Assembly (NCBI GenBank): GCA_964639445.1
Contig: CAZXDA010000004.1
Span: 1-26,156 of the forward strand
Origin: 2-01-FULL-49-22 sp964639445
Lineage (GTDB): Bacteria > Patescibacteriota > Saccharimonadia > Saccharimonadales > UBA10212
DNA: 26,156 bases
Direction of reading: 5' to 3'
Shown here piece by piece: positions 20,321 to 26,156 of the stretch. A program made the translations under genes and the position numbers. Position 1 is the first letter of the stretch. Each line of letters opens with the position of its first letter. A model generated the notes under the pieces. It saw only the letters and a list, made by a program, of their open reading frames with translations, was not told where the DNA came from and searched no databases.

Positions 20321-21376
20321 TTATTCTTCTAAATTTGGCCGATCGAGGAGGACGGGTTCGACAACTGGTTCGGTGTCGGCGATTTTGACAATGTCTTTAT
20401 CGATTTTGCCGAGTTCTTTATATGTCGTATTAAAATGGCCGACGGTTGTGCCAAGCGAGCTGCCCAATTTTTGCATATAGCCGTTGTGGGAAATCAAATG
20501 CTTTTGCAGTTGCTCGATGTTTTTGCGGATTTTTTCGGTGTCTTTTTGAATTTCTACCGACCGCAATCCCTGCAAAATAATCTGTAGCATTGCACTAAGC
20601 GTACTTGGACCAACAATTGTGACTTTTTTATCCTTGGCGGCGTACTGCATCAAATTGCGGCCGCTGACGCCGGCGGCGCCAACTTTGTTAGCCAGCAGAT
20701 CATAATAAATCGCTTCTGACGGAATAAACATCAGCGCCATATCGAGCGTGCCCTTGGCCGGATTGATGTATTTGGCGGTTTCATCTATTCGCCGCTTCAA
20801 GTCTTCTTTAAATGCCCGTTCCAGAGCCGGCCGCTCCTCCGGCTTACAATCAAGCAACCGATTATAATTTTCCAGGCTGAACTTACTGTCAATTGGCAAA
20901 AGCTTGTCGTCGAGCATGATCACCGCATCAACCGTCAAATCCGGACCTAATTTATACTGCAGACGATAAGTGCCGGGCGGCAGCAGGTTTTTGAGGATTT
21001 GGTCAAGATAGAATTCACCCAGCACTCCGCGCTGTTTGGGATTTTGCAGCACATTCTGCAGCGTTTTTAACTCAGCCGCCACGTCACCAACACCTTTGTT
21101 AGTGCGCTCCAGCTCGGTCAATTTTTGCGTTACATCAGTAATCAGCTTTGAGCTAGCCGCCAGTTGCTGCGCCATGGCTTTATTGCTGGCGCCCATCTGC
21201 TCATTTAATTGCTTTTGCAGACCTTCCCTAAGCTGATCCATTGATTTGCTAAGCTCGGTCATATCTGCCTTGAGCATCAGCGCCGACTCTTTTTCTTTAG
21301 GCCTCAGATTTTGCCAAAGCAAAACGGCGACTAAAACCGTCACCAAAACTCCTAAAATAATAACTGCCGCCAACAT
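20321..21376 (-). CDS. rmuC: RmuC-family DNA recombination protein
   Basis: 351-residue RmuC. A single N-terminal membrane span (about 2-22, LAAVIILGVLVTVLVAVLLWQ) is followed by a coiled-coil region and the RmuC nuclease-like domain: QRGVLGEFYLDQILKNLLPPGTYRLQYKLG, AVIMLDDKLLPIDSKFSLENY (acidic and Lys residues typical of a PD-(D/E)xK-type site), and MALMFIPSEAIYYDLL. RmuC limits inversions and rearrangements between short repeats in E. coli, relevant to a genome full of palindromes. TATAAT ends 6 nt before the ATG, and ZIP ends 15 nt upstream. Confidence 0.93.
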   Translation of the reverse strand: MLAAVIILGVLVTVLVAVLLWQNLRPKEKESALMLKADMTELSKSMDQLREGLQKQLNEQMGASNKAMAQQLAASSKLITDVTQKLTELERTNKGVGDVAAELKTLQNVLQNPKQRGVLGEFYLDQILKNLLPPGTYRLQYKLGPDLTVDAVIMLDDKLLPIDSKFSLENYNRLLDCKPEERPALERAFKEDLKRRIDETAKYINPAKGTLDMALMFIPSEAIYYDLLANKVGAAGVSGRNLMQYAAKDKKVTIVGPSTLSAMLQIILQGLRSVEIQKDTEKIRKNIEQLQKHLISHNGYMQKLGSSLGTTVGHFNTTYKELGKIDKDIVKIADTEPVVEPVLLDRPNLEE

Positions 21377-21382
21377 GCTTCT

Positions 21383-21388
21383 ATTATA
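21383..21388 (-). promoter_or_regulatory. -10 box (TATAAT) of rmuC
   Basis: Perfect consensus on the minus strand, 6 nt before the rmuC ATG, within the 15-nt gap after the ZIP gene. Predicts a leaderless rmuC mRNA. Confidence 0.6.
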
Positions 21389-21391
21389 CCT

Positions 21392-22117
21392 TTAAGCTAG
21401 GCGGGTGATGAGAAACATCAAAACAACGCCTAAAATTGTTAAGGGCATACTCCAGCGGGAATAACGACCATTGTGAGCCTGAGGGATGATGTTGCCAGCA
21501 GCTATATAAAGAATAAAGCCGGCAAAAAAACCAAGATAAATAGCCAATGTCGCTTCAGATAGCCTAAATGTTAAGCTCGCCAACCCACCAATAATCGGCA
21601 TCAGGATAACCACTGTTAGCCATTTCTTAATATGCGAAAGTTTGTTTTGATGAAACAGCATGAAGGTGGTTGTATCAAAGCCGTCGGCAAAACGATGACC
21701 AATAACAGCAATAGCTACGGCTGTACCAACCGCCGCACTGGCTTGAAAGCCCACGCCAATGCTCAGTCCATCCAAAAAGCTGTGGCCGCTTAAAGCCAAA
21801 GCTCTGATTATCCCTAATCTTGGATGGCGGTGAGCACCGTATTGTTCTTCGGTCGCCTCGTGCAATGGCACGAATCTCTCAAGAGTATGGAAGAGCAAGA
21901 AACCGGCAGTCATTGTCATCATTGGCCAGACAGTGTTCAATTTTTCCATCCCGGCGATATTAAAAATTTCCGGCAGCAGGTCAAATGCTACTAAGCCCAA
22001 AACCAGTCCCGATGTTAAAGCCAGTGCTAAACCTAACCAGCGCTGGCTGCGCATCGCCGTATAACCCCCTATTAATGCAGCTACTGAGGCAGCCACTGTT
22101 AACAGAAAAATTTCCAT
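21392..22117 (-). CDS. ZIP-family divalent metal transporter
   Basis: 241-residue polytopic membrane protein with about eight hydrophobic segments. The metal-binding helices TM4 and TM5 are recognisable as SGHSFLDGLSIGVGFQ (about 133-148) and VIGHRFADGFDTTTFML, where His and Asp/Glu residues line the zinc or iron path; a His-containing loop (EEQYGAHRHPR) precedes TM4. It likely imports Zn2+ or Fe2+. It is transcribed divergently from a Fur-family repressor with which it shares a -35 element, supporting metal-dependent control. Confidence 0.87.
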   Translation of the reverse strand: MEIFLLTVAASVAALIGGYTAMRSQRWLGLALALTSGLVLGLVAFDLLPEIFNIAGMEKLNTVWPMMTMTAGFLLFHTLERFVPLHEATEEQYGAHRHPRLGIIRALALSGHSFLDGLSIGVGFQASAAVGTAVAIAVIGHRFADGFDTTTFMLFHQNKLSHIKKWLTVVILMPIIGGLASLTFRLSEATLAIYLGFFAGFILYIAAGNIIPQAHNGRYSRWSMPLTILGVVLMFLITRLA

Positions 22118-22123
22118 TTCTTA

Positions 22124-22153
22124 ATTCTAATTCTGCTCAATTATGTTTTGCAA
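22124..22153 (-). promoter_or_regulatory. Promoter of the ZIP gene (TTGCAA, 18 bp, TAGAAT)
   Basis: TTGCAA at 22148-22153 and TAGAAT at 22124-22129 on the minus strand, spacer 18. The -10 ends 6 nt before the ATG. The -35 hexamer is its own reverse complement and also serves the fur promoter. Confidence 0.6.
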
Positions 22154-22177
22154 ATCTGTCGCAATTTAGACTAAAAT
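22148..22177 (+). promoter_or_regulatory. Promoter of fur (TTGCAA, 18 bp, TAAAAT)
   Basis: The same TTGCAA (22148-22153) with TAAAAT at 22172-22177, spacer 18, ending 6 nt before the GTG start. Mirror-symmetric with the ZIP promoter. Confidence 0.6.
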
Positions 22178-22183
22178 TGAGAC

Positions 22184-22603
22184 GTGCAACATAAAACTCT
22201 TAAAGCTTTGCTTAAAAAGAACGGGGCCAGCTTAACGCAACCTCGTAAAATAGTCTTCGAACTATTGTTGGACCAAAAACCGCAGACTATGCAGGTCTTG
22301 GTTGAACGTGCCAAAGACAGAGTTGACCGCGCAACCGTTTACCGCACCATGGAACTGTTTGAAAAATTAGGCATTGTTCAGCGCCTGAATATCGGCTGGA
22401 AGTACAAATTTGAGCTATCTGATGTTTTTCAGGCTCATCACCATCACTTTCACTGCACCAACTGCGGCACCACCTTCAATATAGAGCCCAGCTCAATGCT
22501 GGAAACAATGATTGACACCGTAGCTGCCAAATCCGATTTCGCCCCGCGCGGCCACCAACTCGAAATTTACGGCTTGTGTACTGACTGCCGCCGCAGAGTT
22601 TAG
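22184..22603 (+). CDS. Fur-family metal-responsive repressor (Fur/Zur-like)
   Basis: 139-residue Fur-type regulator. The N-terminal winged helix shows LTQPRKIVFELLL and the recognition helix RVDRATVYRTMELFEKLGIV. The hinge-to-dimerisation segment contains HHHHFHC (about 85-91), the hallmark metal-binding cluster, and two CxxC pairs (C91/C94 and C132/C135) that form the structural zinc site. Fur, Zur and PerR cannot be separated with confidence from sequence; a ZIP transporter as divergent neighbour slightly favours zinc or iron uptake control. The start is GTG, positioned 6 nt after the -10 box. Confidence 0.92.
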   Translation: MQHKTLKALLKKNGASLTQPRKIVFELLLDQKPQTMQVLVERAKDRVDRATVYRTMELFEKLGIVQRLNIGWKYKFELSDVFQAHHHHFHCTNCGTTFNIEPSSMLETMIDTVAAKSDFAPRGHQLEIYGLCTDCRRRV

Positions 22604-24054
22604 CCTCCCCGCGGAGCCACCGATGGCCTGACCACTCTGTTACGCAATACCAGAAGCGCTACCACCATCGCCGCTAGAGCGAAACCAACCGCCACGTAAA
22701 AACCGATGCGAAAACCATCTAGCCTGGCCTCGGCAAAAGACGTACCGTTGGCAAGCGAATGCTTGGTAGTAGAATTGGCTACTGCACTTAAGACCGCCAA
22801 GCCAACCGCCCCGCCTACCTGCTGAGAAGTGTTCAAGACCCCCGATACTATGCCGGCAAATTCATGGGCAACCCCCGATGTGGCCGCTAAGGTCAAGGGT
22901 ACAAAAGAGAGCCCCATCCCTATGCCAAAAATTATTAAGCCAGGCGCCACATTGTGCCAATAATTACCGCTGACTTCTATAATTCGTGAACTGACAAACA
23001 GCCCAGTTGCAATCAAAATTGGCCCAATAATCAGTAGAGGCTTATAGCCAATTCTTCCTACTATTTGTGAAGCTATGCCGGCACAGATAGCCACAATAAA
23101 TGGGATTATCAGAAAGCTAACGCCGGCTTTAATTGGCGAGAAACCTAAAATAGTCTGCACATAGAGCGTCATGAAGAAGAAGGTGGCGAACATTCCGGCA
23201 GCGATAATCAGACCAATCGAATTACCACCGCTAACATTGCGGTCCTTAAACATCTTTAGCGGTAGCATCGGATGGTCGGAACGAGCCTCGTCACGAATAA
23301 AGATGCTAAGTAGCACAGCGCTGGCTATCAAAAACCCCCAAACCATAGGCGAACCCCAGCCGTTGACTGGTACTCGGGAAAGCCCAAAAACCAGCGACAT
23401 TAAACCGGCTGTGGCAAATAGAGCTCCAAAGACATCAATCTTAGGTTTCTTGGACTCCTCGCCTAAATGGTGCGGCAGTAGGTACGAGGCGGCAACGACC
23501 ACCAAAAAACCCACCGGTACATTTACAAAGAAGTTCCAACGCCAGCCAAGGTATTCAGTTAGTACACCTCCAAGAAGGACGCCGACGGCCGAACCGCTGG
23601 CGGCTACGGCCGACCAGATACCAAGCGCTTTGTTGCGCTCCGGGCCTTCTTTAAATTCGCTTAAAACAATTGATAGCGCCGTTGGTGTCATAAAGGCGGC
23701 TGACAAACCTTGAGCAGCTCGGGAAATAATAATCCAAAGCTCGGACTGTGCCAGTCCGGCAAGAAGTGAGAATATAGCGAAGAAGCTCACAGAAGTCATA
23801 AATATCCGGCGGCGTCCAAAAAGATCCGCCGCTCGGCCGCCCAAGAGCAAAAAACCGCCGAAAGTTAAAGAATATGCGGTTATTACCCACTGTAAATTAT
23901 TAGGTGAAAAATGTAGCTCGCGCGCCAAGCTCGGCAGTGCAACATTAACAATCGTTACGTCTAAAACCACCATGAAGAAGGCTAGCGCCAACAGTGCCAG
24001 AACTACCCATTTGTTTTCGGCATGACGAGACAGCTCTTTAGACCGATTCAACAT
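22600..24054 (-). CDS. MFS drug:H+ antiporter, DHA2/EmrB type (14 TM)
   Basis: About 484 residues with fourteen predicted spans, the DHA2 arrangement. Motif A appears as GGRAADLFGRRRIF after TM2, TM1 carries LDVTIVNVALPSLARELH (motif D1 of DHA2), TM4 the Arg-bearing IISRAAQGLSAAFMTPTALS, and TM5 the antiporter motif C region ALGIWSAVAASGSAVGVLLGG. Likely exports hydrophobic compounds in exchange for protons. A start at 24093 is possible, but the promoter TTGGAA-17-TATAAT lies over that stretch, so the ATG at 24054 (MLNRSKEL) is chosen. Its 3' end overlaps the end of fur by 4 nt (convergent). Confidence 0.92.
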   Translation of the reverse strand: MLNRSKELSRHAENKWVVLALLALAFFMVVLDVTIVNVALPSLARELHFSPNNLQWVITAYSLTFGGFLLLGGRAADLFGRRRIFMTSVSFFAIFSLLAGLAQSELWIIISRAAQGLSAAFMTPTALSIVLSEFKEGPERNKALGIWSAVAASGSAVGVLLGGVLTEYLGWRWNFFVNVPVGFLVVVAASYLLPHHLGEESKKPKIDVFGALFATAGLMSLVFGLSRVPVNGWGSPMVWGFLIASAVLLSIFIRDEARSDHPMLPLKMFKDRNVSGGNSIGLIIAAGMFATFFFMTLYVQTILGFSPIKAGVSFLIIPFIVAICAGIASQIVGRIGYKPLLIIGPILIATGLFVSSRIIEVSGNYWHNVAPGLIIFGIGMGLSFVPLTLAATSGVAHEFAGIVSGVLNTSQQVGGAVGLAVLSAVANSTTKHSLANGTSFAEARLDGFRIGFYVAVGFALAAMVVALLVLRNRVVRPSVAPRGG

Positions 24055-24064
24055 ACAAGTGGGC

Positions 24065-24093
24065 ATTATAAATATTCGCTCCCAAATTTCCAA
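24065..24093 (-). promoter_or_regulatory. Promoter of the DHA2 efflux gene (TTGGAA, 17 bp, TATAAT)
   Basis: TTGGAA at 24088-24093 and a perfect TATAAT at 24065-24070 on the minus strand with 17-bp spacing. The -10 ends 10 nt before the chosen ATG. Confidence 0.7.
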
Positions 24094-24117
24094 ATTTCAA
24101 TGCATTAGCATTTTAGA

Positions 24118-24123
24118 TACAAT
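24118..24123 (+). promoter_or_regulatory. -10 box (TACAAT) of ndh
   Basis: TACAAT ends 7 nt before the first of two adjacent ATG codons; TTTCAA lies 17 bp upstream as a weak -35. Confidence 0.55.
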
Positions 24124-24130
24124 TACTTTG

Positions 24131-25315
24131 ATGATGCCTGAAAAATTAAAAGTCTTGATTTTAGGTGGTGGCTTTGGCGGTGTAAAAACGGCTCTGGAGC
24201 TGGCCGGCCATCCTCACTTTGCTGTCACATTAATTTCAGATTCTGCCAATTTCCGCTTCTATCCCGCTCTTTACCGGGCTGCTACCGGCGGTAGTGCGGT
24301 GGCCTCATCCATACCGCTGGCGGAAATATTTGCTGGTAAAAATGTCGAGCTAATTCATGATAGCGCCAAAAAGCTGGAGCGCGAGAATAAAAACGTTATC
24401 TGCGCCTCCGGCGCGGCCTACGGCTTTGATATTTTAGTCATTGCGCTAGGGACTTTAACTAATTATTTCGACATCAAGGGTTTAAAAGAATATTCTTATG
24501 GCATTAAAACTTTGGAAGAAGCGCAAAAGCTGCGGCAGCATCTGCATGAGCGGATTTGCGACGAGCGTAAGCCTGATCTCAATTATGTGGTAATTGGCGG
24601 TGGACCCACTGGCGTAGAACTGGCCGGAGCTTTGCCGGCCTACATTAAACACGTCATAAAACAACATAAACTGCCTAAAAAAAATGTTAATGTCGATTTG
24701 GTCGAGGCGCAGCCGCGCCTTTTGCCTTCTATGTCCAGACACTATTCAATAGCCGTACAAAAGCGGCTTCGCCGGCAGGGAGTCAAAATCTACCCTAATC
24801 AAAAGGTCGAGGCCGAAACGGCCGATCAGCTAATGGTCAGTGGCCATTCGATTGCCAGCCACACCGTTATTTGGACCGCAGGCGTGACTAATCATCCTTT
24901 TTTGTCCGGCAATAAATTGAAAATGAACGAGCACGGGAAAGTGGCAGTAAATGAGCTGCTGCAGGCTGAAGAAGATATTTATGTGATTGGCGATAATGCT
25001 GCTACGCCCTACTCAGGTTTGGCGCAAGTCGCCATACGGGATGCGCTTTTTATATCCAATAATCTAAAAAGGCTGGTAGCTGGCCAAGCTCCCTTGCCCT
25101 ATAGACCCAAAAGACCGATTTACGTTGTGCCGGTTGGGCCGCACTGGGCGGCTGTGGCAATGGGTAAGACGGAAATTTACGGTCTTGCCGGTTGGCTATT
25201 GCGCGAAGCGGCCGATTTTGTGGCTTATCATGATCTGGAGCCTTGGTGGAAAGCATCCAAACACTGGCTCGCCGAAAATACCAACGAAGAGAACTGCCCC
25301 GCCTGCTCCAATTAA
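24131..25315 (+). CDS. ndh: Type II NADH dehydrogenase (NDH-2)
   Basis: 394-residue two-dinucleotide-binding flavoprotein. FAD motif LILGGGFGGVKTALELAG is at the N-terminus, the NADH-binding VVIGGGPTGVELAGALPAY in the middle, and the second FAD segment IYVIGDNAAT...LAQVAIRDALFISNNL near the C-terminus. It oxidises NADH without pumping protons and passes electrons to a quinone or another acceptor; the C-terminal amphipathic region would hold it on the membrane. An upstream in-frame ATG at 24059 would overlap the divergent efflux gene's promoter and is rejected. Monocistronic. Confidence 0.93.
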   Translation: MMPEKLKVLILGGGFGGVKTALELAGHPHFAVTLISDSANFRFYPALYRAATGGSAVASSIPLAEIFAGKNVELIHDSAKKLERENKNVICASGAAYGFDILVIALGTLTNYFDIKGLKEYSYGIKTLEEAQKLRQHLHERICDERKPDLNYVVIGGGPTGVELAGALPAYIKHVIKQHKLPKKNVNVDLVEAQPRLLPSMSRHYSIAVQKRLRRQGVKIYPNQKVEAETADQLMVSGHSIASHTVIWTAGVTNHPFLSGNKLKMNEHGKVAVNELLQAEEDIYVIGDNAATPYSGLAQVAIRDALFISNNLKRLVAGQAPLPYRPKRPIYVVPVGPHWAAVAMGKTEIYGLAGWLLREAADFVAYHDLEPWWKASKHWLAENTNEENCPACSN

Positions 25316-25331
25316 CTCCCGCTAATTTTGA

Positions 25332-25365
25332 CCTGCCGCCTGCCTGCCGGCAGGCAGGCGGCAGG
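25332..25365. repeat. 34-bp perfect palindrome after ndh
   Basis: CCTGCCGCCTGCCTGCC and its exact reverse complement meet with no loop. It lies between the ndh stop and the next promoter's -10. There is no T-tract. It belongs to the same family as the pheT insert at 14946-14968. It could act as a transcription pause or mRNA 3'-end stabiliser for ndh. Confidence 0.9.
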
Positions 25366-25373
25366 CATTGGTG

Positions 25374-25379
25374 TATAAT
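25374..25379 (+). promoter_or_regulatory. -10 box (TATAAT) of the 63-aa gene
   Basis: Perfect TATAAT ending 7 nt before the ATG at 25387; the upstream region is the GC palindrome, so the -35 is unclear. Confidence 0.6.
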
Positions 25380-25386
25380 TTAAGAT

Positions 25387-25578
25387 ATGGATATACCTAG
25401 GGCTCGCAATTTATATAAAGACGACATCAATAAGGCTGTCGCAGCTGTTCAGGGACAGACTGGTGTAAAAATTACCCCTGAATGGTGGGCCGAGAATGTC
25501 GGCGACGAAGGTTCAACCGAAGAAATCCTCGACCGGTTTGATGAAGCCTACGCCAAATACATCACAACCCAAAAATAA
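25387..25578 (+). CDS. Hypothetical small acidic protein (63 aa)
   Basis: MDIPRARNLYKDDINKAVAAV..., a short soluble protein with one predicted helix, then an ITPEWWAENVGDEGSTEEILDRFDEAY segment rich in acidic residues and tryptophan. I do not know a family. A clear promoter, normal codon use matching its neighbours and the absence of overlaps support it as a real gene. It is one of three adjacent genes with nearly identical promoter-to-start spacing. Confidence 0.7.
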   Translation: MDIPRARNLYKDDINKAVAAVQGQTGVKITPEWWAENVGDEGSTEEILDRFDEAYAKYITTQK

Positions 25579-25598
25579 CCGCCCGCCTATTTTGCGCG
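25576..25598 (+). repeat. Post-stop motif, copy 1 (TAACCGCCCGCCTATTTTGCGCG)
   Basis: Starts with the stop codon of the 63-aa gene and runs directly into the next TATAAT. A near copy follows the CsaA-like gene at 25942-25965, differing by C/T changes and one extra T. A weaker version (TAACTCCCGCTAATTTTG) follows ndh. Confidence 0.5.
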
Positions 25599-25604
25599 TA
25601 TAAT
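25599..25604 (+). promoter_or_regulatory. -10 box (TATAAT) of the CsaA-like gene
   Basis: Perfect TATAAT ending 7 nt before the ATG at 25612. Confidence 0.6.
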
Positions 25605-25611
25605 TTTGCCT

Positions 25612-25944
25612 ATGGCAACATTTGAAGATTTTGAGAAACTTGATATCCGAGTGGGTAAAATTATTAATGTGGAAGATTTTCCAGAGGCCCGCAAGTCGGC
25701 CTATAAATTAAAAATAGATTTTGGCGAGGAGATCGGTATCAAAAAATCCTGCGCTCAACTGCCGCAAAATTATTCTAAAGATGACCTAAAAGATAAATTG
25801 GTTCTGGGAGTAGTTAATTTTCCATCCCGACAGATTGGTCCGGCCGTATCTGAGGTTTTAGCCTTGGGCGTACCAGACCAAGACGGAAACTGCATTTTAA
25901 TAACGCCTGACAAGAATGCTCCGCTTGGCGAAAAGCTATACTAA
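25612..25944 (+). CDS. CsaA-like tRNA-binding OB-fold protein
   Basis: 110-residue single EMAP/OB-fold domain. Typical signs are FEKLDIRVGKIINVEDFPEARKSAYKLKIDFGEE (the RVGxI start of tRNA-binding domains) and VLGVVNFPSRQIGPAVSEVLALGVPD near the C-terminus. Homologues include CsaA chaperone-like proteins and the free-standing versions of the domain found in PheT and MetG. A TTG two codons upstream would extend it, but the -10 spacing supports ATG. It is of interest because PheT in this window lacks exactly this kind of domain. The two genes are 9 kb apart, so any partnership is only a hypothesis. Confidence 0.88.
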   Translation: MATFEDFEKLDIRVGKIINVEDFPEARKSAYKLKIDFGEEIGIKKSCAQLPQNYSKDDLKDKLVLGVVNFPSRQIGPAVSEVLALGVPDQDGNCILITPDKNAPLGEKLY

Positions 25945-25965
25945 CCGTCTGCCTATTTTTGCGCG
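25942..25965 (+). repeat. Post-stop motif, copy 2
   Basis: TAACCGTCTGCC followed by TATTTTTGCGCG, starting with the stop codon of the CsaA-like gene and closely matching the motif at 25576-25598. Here 32 bp separate it from the next -10. Confidence 0.5.
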
Positions 25966-25997
25966 CGCTTATGCTTGCAGTTTCTCGCCTTATCAAA

Positions 25998-26003
25998 TAT
26001 AAG
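25998..26003 (+). promoter_or_regulatory. -10 box (TATAAG) of the last gene
   Basis: TATAAG ends 7 nt before the ATG at 26011, the same spacing as the two preceding genes. Confidence 0.5.
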
Positions 26004-26010
26004 TACCCAC

Positions 26011-26156
26011 ATGAGTGATCTGGAGAAATTAACAGAACTAGATAAACTACGCGGGGATGTATTTGCAGCCAAGATGCAGGCACAAGCTCATCGCGAAGCT
26101 GGCTGGACAAGCATTTTTTTGGCTACACCGCTAGCTGTGGCCGGAGGGTTCGTAGC
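26011..26156 (+). CDS. Partial gene at the window end, predicted membrane protein
   Basis: Only the first 48 codons are visible. The start MSDLEKLTELDKLRGDVFAA is a charged helix and is followed by SIFLATPLAVAGGFVA, the beginning of a membrane span. No family can be named. The open frame reaches the window edge and it has a promoter with the standard local spacing. Confidence 0.5.
   Translation, partial: MSDLEKLTELDKLRGDVFAAKMQAQAHREAGWTSIFLATPLAVAGGFV

Noticed and set aside
24059..24130. N-terminal extension of NDH-2
   Set aside because: It would overlap the divergent promoter; the FAD-binding strand begins right after the ATG pair at 24131-24136.

Overview
The window reads as a chromosomal segment of a Candidate Phyla Radiation (Patescibacteria) bacterium using the standard code: TAA, TAG and TGA all end genes, so it is not a UGA-recoded lineage. 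Supporting signs are compact housekeeping operons, a transketolase split into two genes, a PheT without its N-terminal tRNA-binding domain, GC-palindromes that read as peptide inside genes (GLPAGQAG, HPGLDPGS), and many promoters whose -10 box ends 6-10 nt before the start codon, implying leaderless mRNAs. I cannot name the phylum more precisely.

Layout. 1-4889 (minus): hypothetical gene, LOG-family gene, uvrB, gatC, gatA (cut by the window edge). 5019-13708 (minus): grx, trxB, ppa, gap, rpiB, rpe, tktN, tktC, fba and a pfkB-family kinase, i.e. lower glycolysis and the non-oxidative pentose-phosphate branch plus thiol redox. 13827-17982 (minus): pheS, a small zinc-finger gene, pheT and a membrane-anchored FKBP. 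18219-19532 (plus): a GH63-like glycosidase. 19610-20316: a GC-rich two-gene cassette with foreign translation signals and an 11-bp terminal inverted repeat. 20321-26156: mostly single genes with their own promoters (rmuC, ZIP transporter, fur, DHA2 efflux pump, ndh, a small unknown, a CsaA-like OB-fold protein and a partial gene).

The most unusual feature is a family of five structured elements (E1-E5, about 135-190 nt) ending exactly on the start codons of gatA, pfkB-like, rpiB, pheT and pheS. Each folds as two tandem, mutually inverted three-way junctions. The 5' junction shows compensatory base changes between copies. The 3' junction buries the Shine-Dalgarno sequence and start codon of the downstream gene. 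Each element also carries an ORF that starts at its first nucleotides and runs to the downstream start codon. Four begin just after an upstream gene's stop or at a predicted transcription start. I do not recognise the family. I propose a translational switch or coupling device, possibly spread as a repeat. A sixth, unrelated structured spacer with the same ORF architecture separates tktN from tktC.

Other regulatory signals are an NrdR-box-like palindrome abutting the -35 of grx-trxB, and divergent fur and ZIP promoters that share one palindromic -35 hexamer.
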